The notes under the pieces were generated by a model, which was given only the letters and a program-made list of their open reading frames with translations, did no database searches and was not told the origin of the DNA. Shown here one piece after another: positions 33,377 to 40,541 of a stretch of 64,000 nucleotides of DNA. The stretch comes from JBEKTW01 sp963727845 (GTDB taxonomy: Bacteria; Bacteroidota; Ignavibacteria; UBA10030; SZUA-254), in NCBI GenBank assembly GCA_963727845.1, contig CAVSHI010000002.1, forward strand, positions 62,001 to 126,000, read 5' to 3'. Numbering within the stretch: the first letter of the stretch is position 1; every line of letters starts with the position of its first letter. The position numbers and the translations under genes were made by a program.

Positions 33377-33899
33377 GTTGAAAGGGTCAATCTCTGCTCT
33401 GGGTGTGGAACTGGACATGGCGAAGATCGAATCTCTAAAGAATTTCAAGGCAGTGGCCAATTTGACGAATACACTCTCGATCGTTATCATCGTTGTGAGC
33501 ATCATCGCTATTTGCACATTCATGGGGTACCTCTTGTACGTTTTCCTTTACAAAAACCGGATGCACCTCGGGATGCTCAAAGCATTTGGAGTACCCTTTG
33601 AAAATCTTCGAACTCTGTACACCAGAAAAATGGTGGTTTGGCTGCTGGGTTATGTCGTCGTTGCTTTCGGCCTATCCTGCCTCATAGGTTACAGCGGGAT
33701 ACTTCGGTCTGCGTTGGCCCTAGTCGCCCCGCTTGATCCCGACTACAAGTACTTTGATATGGGGGACTATTATCCGATTTTATTCGCCGGATTGGTGATC
33801 ACACTTAGTTATGTGAGTCTTCGGTTGACTGCCGATCAGATACTCAAACTGAACCCAGGTGATCTGATCTATGACAGGCCCGGTCAAGACCACGCTTAG
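33207..33899 (+). CDS. ABC exporter, C-terminal FtsX-type permease part (frameshifted)
   Basis: In-register coding begins near 33330 with NYNRLSIHVTSLDHLNELKG. Three membrane helices follow: LSIVIIVVSIIAICTFMGYLL, the coupling-helix region RMHLGMLKAFGVPFENL, VWLLGYVVVAFGLSCLIGYS, and YYPILFAGLVITLSYVSLRL. The end LNPGDLIYDRP is typical of FtsX/MacB permeases. With three breaks the exporter is either a pseudogene or affected by sequence errors. Confidence 0.65.
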   Translation: MQNWTRLLMSLYHRRLPSDLVSGDFTNSLRRQPGSRHPHANYNRLSIHVTSLDHLNELKGSISALGVELDMAKIESLKNFKAVANLTNTLSIVIIVVSIIAICTFMGYLLYVFLYKNRMHLGMLKAFGVPFENLRTLYTRKMVVWLLGYVVVAFGLSCLIGYSGILRSALALVAPLDPDYKYFDMGDYYPILFAGLVITLSYVSLRLTADQILKLNPGDLIYDRPGQDHA

Positions 33900-33987
33900 G
33901 CTGCGATTTCTATGAATAGCACTGAAATGGAAAGGACACTTGGGAATAGAAGCTCACCGGAAGCTTTCGTAGGTTAGGGACATCGTT

Positions 33988-35364
33988 ATGACAAAACAAA
34001 AAATCATTACGGATAAGAAAATCCTTGAGAGAATAGCCCAAAGTACTTTGGGAGGAGGGCTACAAGTACTTCCGGTGGGTTTTGATAGTGAAAGTGGTGA
34101 CTGGGTAACGATTCGCTCTGACGATCCCGCCACAATGCTGTATCTGGAGCCAGAATATCAGGATGTCATTACTTCTGAAATGATCGAACGGAATTTCGCA
34201 CTATTGGATGCATTCTGGGAACACGTGGGCTCGCTCCTTGAAGTCACTGCCCTTCGTCCAACCCTGGTTCGCCGTTATTGTGGCGCAGAGGGTGACAATT
34301 CTATTGTGAAGGCGTATCGAACGAGGCTTCGAGATGCATACGAGAAAGTCTTGCGGCAGAAAGAGTTGTCGAATTCTGCGAATGCCTTGGATTCTTGTCA
34401 TTCCACCTCGGAAAACGAGGGCGGGGAAGCCCTGCCGCATTTTCCTCCGTTCGGCGAAGGCCTGGGTCAGAGAGGTAACGCTGAAGATTTCGAATCCATG
34501 ATGGGAGAATTTCAACGAAAGCTAGCAGGCGTCAGGGAAGCATCTGAACGAGTGGGCATACCGCATGTGGAGACCGATATACTCAAGGAAAAGCGTCGTC
34601 TTTTCGAGATTCTGAAAATGAAGAGAGACAGGCGGGCCGACCGTGGTGTTCGGCTGAAACGGTTCATACCCAGGATTCGTGTCTCCGGGAAGGTAATCCT
34701 AATGGCGGCGATCGTCGCCGCTGCTGGTGTCGGTATGTGGCTGTACGCAGGCTATCATCGAACCTTGCCTGGCGGGATCATGTACGTTGCCGGGGACAGC
34801 CAGTTTTCATCCATCCCCATGTACGAAATGAAAGACAATCCCTCGTCCAAAATGGCCAACCTGTATTATGGGAGCAAGGTGTACATTCTAGAAGGGAATA
34901 GAAAGGTCGATGACGTTTGGATGGTTCTGTATCACGGCAGGAAAGGCTATGTACGGTCTGACGCGCTTACCCCAGAGAATCCGGACAGTCTGTTCCGCAT
35001 TTCGCAGAAAGGGGCAGTCGCGTTCGATTTGCCCCAAAGGCTGATCGGAACAATCGGTGATGCGAGCAAAATCAGGATTGACTTGGGCCAACATGGCTAC
35101 TTGCTTGACGGACGAGTTGAAATCGATTGGTTGGAACCCGAAAGGTCGATTGAAGGAACATTGCTCACAGAAGAACAGATTATTGGTCGGGTAAACTACA
35201 CCTCCCGGAAAGTCGAGCTGGGCCTGAGTCGGGGGGATGCCTTTATCGGGAAGATTGAGTTTTCTTGCCCGGAACAGCCCGGGGCCTTCAACGGGACATT
35301 TGCATGGCTGGACAATAGGACGCAGTACAAACTCACCCTGGATATTGATAGAACGGGAAGATGA
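33988..35364 (+). CDS. Single-pass membrane protein with C-terminal SH3-like domain
   Basis: 458 residues. A cytoplasmic N-terminal part of about 230 residues is helical and basic near the membrane, not of a family I know. One membrane helix lies at about 233-253 (VILMAAIVAAAGVGMWLYAG). A periplasmic SH3-like domain follows at about 265-330 (FSSIPMYEMKDNPSSKMANL, then VWMVLYHGRKGYVRSDAL), then a beta-rich tail. Residues about 137-163 look like an inserted repeat (SENEGGEALPHFPPFGEG). No frameshift here, unlike its upstream neighbours. Probably couples the cytoplasm to the SH3/vWA periplasmic proteins (inference). Confidence 0.7.
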   Translation: MTKQKIITDKKILERIAQSTLGGGLQVLPVGFDSESGDWVTIRSDDPATMLYLEPEYQDVITSEMIERNFALLDAFWEHVGSLLEVTALRPTLVRRYCGAEGDNSIVKAYRTRLRDAYEKVLRQKELSNSANALDSCHSTSENEGGEALPHFPPFGEGLGQRGNAEDFESMMGEFQRKLAGVREASERVGIPHVETDILKEKRRLFEILKMKRDRRADRGVRLKRFIPRIRVSGKVILMAAIVAAAGVGMWLYAGYHRTLPGGIMYVAGDSQFSSIPMYEMKDNPSSKMANLYYGSKVYILEGNRKVDDVWMVLYHGRKGYVRSDALTPENPDSLFRISQKGAVAFDLPQRLIGTIGDASKIRIDLGQHGYLLDGRVEIDWLEPERSIEGTLLTEEQIIGRVNYTSRKVELGLSRGDAFIGKIEFSCPEQPGAFNGTFAWLDNRTQYKLTLDIDRTGR

Positions 35365-35454
35365 GGAGTTCTGGGGGCTGCCTAGGGATTGCCCTGAAGA
35401 TCGTCAGACAAACAATTCACATTCAACTCTGTTGAACATGATGGGAGAAATCAA

Positions 35455-36249
35455 ATGGAACATTTAAAGTACTATTACGCTGTTATCGACGCATTGAGTA
35501 ATGGCAAGGTTATACGGACTTCGGTCGCTGTTTTTCTTAAAGTGTTAGGAATAGTCCTCTTTCTCGGGGTCGCTTACGTCTGTGTCGATGTCTTGAAGAT
35601 CAGTTTTAGGTTACCGACAACCCCTGAGACCATCGGTGGTCTGCTGTTGACGTTCCTCCTTATTGTCGCTGGGTATTCCACGGCTCAAGTCTTTTTCTAT
35701 CGAGCCAATAGCGTGAATCAGTTATCAGATGGTCCTTTCACGATTATTCCTATCGTATCGATATTGTATAAAATGGTCGGAGAGATTTGTGCGACTTGGC
35801 TGATCGCCCTTGGTTTGGGCGGAGCTATCGTCCTCTGGATCGGGGGCATTAGCCCCGGGGCATTCCTGGGAGAATTTGGTTATTTGTTGCCTAGAATCTC
35901 GGCAGAATGGACATTCGCGGGAGGATTCCTGTTGCTATTGTATTCATCCTCGCTTGCCTTTGCCGTTTTGGTGTTAGCGTACCTTCTCTCAGAGTCAACG
36001 ATCGTCGTTGTCGACATTGCGATGAATCTACGACATCTTCGAAAAAGTGAAGATGAGAAGGAGAAAGAGTATTTGGCTTCGGCAACGCAGTTCGATCCGG
36101 CAAGACTTTCCAAGAAGTGTCCGAATTGTTCTGAGCAGATCAAACTTGAAGCCAGGATCTGCCGTTATTGTGGACGGCAATTCACTGAAAATGAGGTGAG
36201 CGCATTGGTGGCCGCGATGAAGAAGTACTTTGAGGGATTCTCAGCCTGA
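35455..36249 (+). CDS. Four-helix membrane protein with zinc-ribbon tail
   Basis: 264 residues. Helices at about 22-46, 58-78, 106-130 and 152-182 (VLGIVLFLGVAYVCVDVL, LLLTFLLIVAGYSTAQVFF, LIALGLGGAIVLWIGGI, FLLLLYSSSLAFAVLVLAYL). A cytoplasmic zinc ribbon CPNCSEQIKLEARICRYCG at about 222-240 is followed by a short helix. I do not recognise a family. Last gene of the envelope cluster; 90 bases separate it from the SH3 membrane protein gene. Confidence 0.75.
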   Translation: MEHLKYYYAVIDALSNGKVIRTSVAVFLKVLGIVLFLGVAYVCVDVLKISFRLPTTPETIGGLLLTFLLIVAGYSTAQVFFYRANSVNQLSDGPFTIIPIVSILYKMVGEICATWLIALGLGGAIVLWIGGISPGAFLGEFGYLLPRISAEWTFAGGFLLLLYSSSLAFAVLVLAYLLSESTIVVVDIAMNLRHLRKSEDEKEKEYLASATQFDPARLSKKCPNCSEQIKLEARICRYCGRQFTENEVSALVAAMKKYFEGFSA

Positions 36250-36705
36250 CGTGCGAATCCTCGCGGGCGACGGGTGCGTTTCCTGAGTTCGCCAGTGAGC
36301 AGGCATGTTGAACACACGTGTCTGACATTCCTTGACCGCACTAATTACAGGACCCGACGAATAGCTCGTGAAATACGAGGACCGGAAAAGAAGGCCGGTA
36401 GTGTCGGAATCGACAGTTCTGAGGACTGATTGCATGTTATCAATCAGCCGCAGCAATCGCGATTGGTGCCACGAGTCGTTGCATGGAGAGTGGTCATCCT
36501 GTTCGTGAAATCCTTAGCGCAGACGGCATCAAGCAGACATTGGGTGGCGATGCGACAAGTGCAAGCACCGTCGAAACATTCAGCAAAAGTGTCAGACGGT
36601 GACCTATTTGATAGAGAATGAGCATCTCGGATTTGAATTACACCTCAGGTTACATGATGCCACACACACAAAATCACTAACCATCCACAATTCCATGGAG
36701 GATCC
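36250..36705. other. Non-coding gap before LPP20 cassette 2
   Basis: I see no gene, hairpin or clear promoter in these 456 bases. The last 45 bases are A/C-rich (CACACACACAAAATCACTAA) and end in CCATGGAGGATCC, giving a strong ribosome site for the lipoprotein gene. Confidence 0.5.
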
Positions 36706-37290
36706 ATGCGTTATCTATCATTAAGTATGCTCACACTCTTTGCAGCGGCGTTCTTTGTTGGCTGCGGTGGGTCGAAAAGCATGCAAGGAACGTCGGAAGG
36801 CGATATTCCCGATTGGTACAGCAACCGCCCCCAAGACCCGAACCACCTCTATGCCGCTAATACTGCAACTTCGCAGGACTTGCAACTTGCTGTCGACAAA
36901 GCCACGACCGCGGCCCGCACTGAAATTGGTAGGGAAGTGGAGACACAAATCAGCGGCTTGCAGAAAAAATTCGACGAAGAAACGGGCTTTGGCAAAGATG
37001 CGCAATTGCTGCAGCAATTCACCGAAGCCAGCAAGACAGTTGTTTCGACAAGCCTTTCGGGAAGCCAGGTCATAAAACAAAAACAACTGAAGGACGGCGA
37101 CATGTGGCGTGCCTATGTGCTTGTCCAGTATCCGGTCGGTGCTGCGAATGAGGCCCTGCAGCAGCAGATAAAAAACAATGAGCAGATGTATACGCGCTTC
37201 CGCTCTTCCCAGACATTCAAAGAACTGGACGATGAAGTGCAGAAGTACAATGATTGGAAGAAGCAGCAACAGCCGCCGAGCCAGCAATAA
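36706..37290 (+). CDS. LPP20-family lipoprotein (cassette 2, gene 1)
   Basis: 194 residues, lipobox FFVGCGG, then the LPP20 domain (YAANTATSQDLQLAVDKATT). Strong GGAGGA site before ATG 36706. It differs from the gene at 20197 mainly in the signal peptide and scattered residues (for example REVETQISGL for RMVDTKVSGL) and becomes identical at the 3' end, where the converted tract begins. Overlaps nothing; the next ATG is 2 bases downstream. Confidence 0.88.
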   Translation: MRYLSLSMLTLFAAAFFVGCGGSKSMQGTSEGDIPDWYSNRPQDPNHLYAANTATSQDLQLAVDKATTAARTEIGREVETQISGLQKKFDEETGFGKDAQLLQQFTEASKTVVSTSLSGSQVIKQKQLKDGDMWRAYVLVQYPVGAANEALQQQIKNNEQMYTRFRSSQTFKELDDEVQKYNDWKKQQQPPSQQ

Positions 37291-37636
37291 CGATGGTACA
37301 AAACTCGTCGTGGCTACGTCGATGCTCGGTCATGGCCGGGCTCGAAGCCATGATGGTGCTGGAATGCCTCGCCCAGGCATACCCGGTCTGGTTCTTACAT
37401 CAGCCGGAACTGACATGCGGACAATTCGTGGTTGGGTACGCGAATCCATCGTACTATCCTGATTCTGCGGTTGCGCAAGCTACCGGAAATGCTTATGTGA
37501 CGTTTGCCCGTCAGCTGAAGACCAACGTGACTGGCGGGCAGGCGTTTTGGAGCACTGAAGTCGGGACGTACTGGATGGGCAGCAGTTTCCGCGATGAATT
37601 CGATACCTCCGCCATCGCGTCTGCCCGAAATGTACT
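37234..37636 (+). repeat. Identical tract shared with 20725-21127
   Basis: Second copy of the 403-base identical tract, offset exactly 16509 bases, while the flanks differ at many positions. Confidence 0.85.
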
Positions 37637-38045
37637 CAAGCCGATAGGCAAATTCGTGGGAAAGGGCATCGTTGGTGTGCTGATGGGAGATTCGGGCTGT
37701 TCTCTCGACCGGTCGATTCAAAGTCTGATCCCCGTTTCCGCAACGGCGCCTGCGTGGACGGAATCGATACCGCAAGGCAAGCAGTATTTTTATGCAGTTG
37801 GTGTCGCCCCGGCGTATTATTACGAGACGAGCTCTTGGACGGAAGCAGAGCGGATTGCCTTTCGAAATCTGGCACGGGTTGTGCACGTCGACGCGAAATC
37901 GTTGCAGAAAGTGAGCACAAAGGAAGGCGGGCAGGAAATCCGCAACGAAGAGGTCGCCGTCACGCTGCGTAATGTGCAGACCGTTGCGCGGTGGAGAGAC
38001 CTCAAAAAAGAAATTTTCTATGTGCTGGTGAGAATGCCGAAGTGA
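37293..38045 (+). CDS. LPP20-like exported protein (cassette 2, gene 2)
   Basis: About 250 residues, the same layout as the gene at 20784: hydrophobic N-terminus, a glycine-rich middle (KFVGKGIVGVLMGDSGC) and a C-terminal LPP20-type segment ending KEIFYVLVRMPK. The first 115 residues are identical to the paralogue at the DNA level; later changes are mostly synonymous or conservative (RAVHVDTKS against RVVHVDAKS). A transposase gene separates it from cassette gene 3. Confidence 0.75.
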   Translation: MVQNSSWLRRCSVMAGLEAMMVLECLAQAYPVWFLHQPELTCGQFVVGYANPSYYPDSAVAQATGNAYVTFARQLKTNVTGGQAFWSTEVGTYWMGSSFRDEFDTSAIASARNVLKPIGKFVGKGIVGVLMGDSGCSLDRSIQSLIPVSATAPAWTESIPQGKQYFYAVGVAPAYYYETSSWTEAERIAFRNLARVVHVDAKSLQKVSTKEGGQEIRNEEVAVTLRNVQTVARWRDLKKEIFYVLVRMPK

Positions 38046-38084
38046 GGGTCGGCGTGGAACAAAGAGAAGGTCAGACAGTCGTAA

Positions 38085-38105
38085 CCTCAACCTTTACGGT
38101 TGAGG
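38085..38105. repeat. REP palindrome upstream of the RAYT gene
   Basis: CCTCAACC-TTTAC-GGTTGAGG, a perfect 8-bp hairpin 23 bases before the transposase start. Half-sites of the same kind (CTTTACGGTTGAG) occur at about 48186 and, less well, at about 21711. Confidence 0.8.
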
Positions 38106-38127
38106 ATATACGAAGAAGATAGAAGAC

Positions 38128-38634
38128 ATGATGAACAACGATATCATGACAAGATCCATTCGTGAAAAAAGACACCGCCTGCCCCCGGAAGCATACAAAG
38201 GATGCACCGTCGTTGCTTTTACGATCAACGTCAAGGAGAGGCAGAAACTGTTCGTGAAGGATAATGTTTTCCACGTATTCGAGGAAATGTTACTCGCGGA
38301 ATTGGAGCATTACCACTGCTCGGCCTACGTTTATCTTTTTATGCCCGACCATCTCCACGCGATTATTGCAGGCGAACAAGCAACTTCTGATGTAAAAAGA
38401 TGCGTGGAGATATTCAAACAGAAAACGGGTTTCTGGTTGTATGAGAATATGCCCGATTTGCATTGGCAAAAGGATTACTATGACCACATTATCCGAGACG
38501 ATGAGGATTTGAATGCTCAAATTCGATATGTTTTGTACAACCCGCAACGCGCCGGTTTGGTTGCGCTGTGGAGGGATTATCCATATAAAGGCTCTACGAA
38601 GTTTGAGTTTGACAAGTTTGGCGAACCGATGTAA
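38128..38634 (+). CDS. REP-associated tyrosine transposase (RAYT, IS200-like)
   Basis: 168 residues, the usual RAYT length. It has the HUH motif in FMPDHLHAII (about residue 71-80). The catalytic tyrosine segment is YYDHIIRDDEDLNAQIRYVL followed by YNPQRAGLV. RAYTs cut and join single-stranded DNA at REP hairpins and are thought to spread REP/REPIN elements. The matching palindromes stand on both sides (38085-38105 and 38648-38681). It has been placed between genes 2 and 3 of cassette 2, where cassette 1 has only a 314-base spacer. Confidence 0.9.
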   Translation: MMNNDIMTRSIREKRHRLPPEAYKGCTVVAFTINVKERQKLFVKDNVFHVFEEMLLAELEHYHCSAYVYLFMPDHLHAIIAGEQATSDVKRCVEIFKQKTGFWLYENMPDLHWQKDYYDHIIRDDEDLNAQIRYVLYNPQRAGLVALWRDYPYKGSTKFEFDKFGEPM

Positions 38635-38647
38635 GCTCACCCTTTAT

Positions 38648-38681
38648 GGTTGAGGACGAGAGCAAACATATAACCTCAACC
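38648..38681. repeat. REP element downstream of the RAYT gene
   Basis: GGTTGAGG (38648-38655) and CCTCAACC (38674-38681) in inverted orientation, 18 bases apart, the two-REP layout of a REPIN. Further single GGTTGCG(C/G)AT motifs follow to about 38743 and recur at 21732-21750 in cassette 1. Confidence 0.7.
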
Positions 38682-38807
38682 TTTCTGCTTGTTGACCCGG
38701 AGATGGTTGCGCATCCATAAAGGTTGCGGATACGAAACCGCTCTTGCAGTGCCAACAGATCGTTTGTGTCTGAGAAAGCGAAATTGTAGACAAATAATCA
38801 AACAACA

Positions 38808-40313
38808 ATGAGACATCTTAAGAACCCCATACTTCTTGCCATTTTTCCCGTTTGCATTTTTAATTTTGCATTTTCCGATACCCCCGACTGGGTCAAGAAC
38901 TTTGGCAAGCCGAGCAAGTATCCCGATGCGCTCTACCTCGTCGGCTTCGGTATCTCATCGGAGAAAGACCCCGCGAAGGGTCGCGAGGATGCGATCAACA
39001 AGGCAATTGCCGAAATTTCTCGCCGTATTAAGGTAACAATCTCCAGCAAGACATCAACGTCGGTCGAGGAATCGAATCAGAAATTTGCAGAATACGTGAA
39101 CAGCGTAACGCAGAGCAGTACGTGGCTCCATCTTGAGGGCGTCGAGACCGAAACCTACAACGATGATGATAAATTTTACGCCCTTGCCCACGTGGGTCGT
39201 GGCGCACTCGCCGAGATCTATCGTGGAAAGGTGCAAAAGTTGAAGGAAGAGTTAAATGGTCTCATCGCGCAGGCACAGGTGTTGGAAACCAGGGGAGATA
39301 AAACGCAAGCCATCGAAAAGTATTCGGCGACGTTTCCTTTGCTTGGAGATATCCAGGAAGCGATTTCCGTTCTCATCGTGGCCGAAGCGGGCTCATTTGA
39401 GGACATTGACACCATCTCCGTCTCTGCCGAAAAAGTCACGGGTGCCATCAGCAACATTATTAACAAACCCATAAACTCTACGGACGATGTCGCTTGGTTC
39501 ATCGCTTACACGCTTGGCCAGGAGCAGAAAAACGCGAATGCGGTGGTGAGTGTCGTTCCCCTTATGTACCAGGACACGAAGATGAGTAGCCGGTTTGGTC
39601 GGTACATGCAGCAGTTGCTCGAGCAGAAACTTACAAGCGTCGCAAAGTGGAACATCGGGCCTGCGTCAAACAAGGCACAGTGGATTGTCAGCGGGACGTA
39701 CTGGTTGCATGGCGACGAAGTGAAACTCCTGGTTCAGGCACGCGATGTGCATTCTGGAACGATGATGGGAAATGCAGAAGTCACCTTCCGGGGTTCAGTG
39801 GTCGATTCATCTGTTTCCTTGATGCCTCAGAACTTCAGCCAGGCATTGAGCGACCAAAAGATTTTCAACAAGGATGAGGTTGTCAGTGGTGGACTGCTGG
39901 TCGAGGTATGGACGGACAAAGGAAAAGATGGCGTGATTTACCTCAAGGATGATACGATGCATGTCTACATTCGGGTGAATCGCCCTTCGTACGTGCGGTT
40001 GGTGTATCATATGGCGGACGGGAGACGAAATCTTTTGTTGCCTAACTATCCTATCGACATGAACAACGTGAACCGGGTAATAGAAATTCCTCAACTCTTC
40101 GTCTGCAGTGAACCCTATGGCGCAGAGGTGTTGCAAGCGTTTGCCCGTACGGCGCCGTTTGAACCCGCCGAAACGCAAAACGTCGATGGATTCATGATCC
40201 TGAAGGAAGACCTGGGAAAATTCGTAGTGCAGATGCGCGGCATGAAGGCAGTGAAAGGCGCCGCCGTTCAACAGGCAGAGGAACGGGTTGTGGTGACGAC
40301 GATGGAGAAATGA
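38808..40313 (+). CDS. LPP20 / FlgO-like / DUF4384 surface protein (cassette 2, gene 3)
   Basis: 501 residues, parallel to the gene at 21851 over its whole length: LPP20-type N-terminus (YLVGFGISSEKDPAKGREDA), FlgO-like middle (MSSRFGRYMQQLLEQKLTSV), DUF4384 end (HVYIRVNRPSYVRLVYHMAD). Differences cluster in the DUF4384 loop (NLLLPNYPIDMNNVNR in place of ELLKDSYYIPSNLVNQ), the region most likely to bind a partner. No frameshift. The 230-base gap after it holds no gene. Confidence 0.85.
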   Translation: MRHLKNPILLAIFPVCIFNFAFSDTPDWVKNFGKPSKYPDALYLVGFGISSEKDPAKGREDAINKAIAEISRRIKVTISSKTSTSVEESNQKFAEYVNSVTQSSTWLHLEGVETETYNDDDKFYALAHVGRGALAEIYRGKVQKLKEELNGLIAQAQVLETRGDKTQAIEKYSATFPLLGDIQEAISVLIVAEAGSFEDIDTISVSAEKVTGAISNIINKPINSTDDVAWFIAYTLGQEQKNANAVVSVVPLMYQDTKMSSRFGRYMQQLLEQKLTSVAKWNIGPASNKAQWIVSGTYWLHGDEVKLLVQARDVHSGTMMGNAEVTFRGSVVDSSVSLMPQNFSQALSDQKIFNKDEVVSGGLLVEVWTDKGKDGVIYLKDDTMHVYIRVNRPSYVRLVYHMADGRRNLLLPNYPIDMNNVNRVIEIPQLFVCSEPYGAEVLQAFARTAPFEPAETQNVDGFMILKEDLGKFVVQMRGMKAVKGAAVQQAEERVVVTTMEK

Positions 40314-40541
40314 AATGTGATTGAATATCTTCTTCGAATTCTTGCTCTGTCATCGAATATGCCGTAGTCTTCTGAGTTCTTGGTTCCTCATACGTAATGT
40401 GCCGCTTCAGAGGGCTGAGGTCAAATTGGCTTCGCTTGTTTGATAATCCCACGTCAATTTGCTACCTTTCCACGAAATTACTCTTTACTGTCGGGATCTG
40501 CGTTATCAAAAGATCATCTCCTAATTACGTGAACTCATCGC

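Noticed and set aside
29027..33899. Type VI secretion locus
   Set aside because: Only the vWA domain recalls PpkA; no Tss protein, Hcp, VgrG or ClpV is present.
36250..36705. Possible small genes in the gap before cassette 2
   Set aside because: The short ORFs have no ribosome site, no signal peptide and no recognisable pattern.
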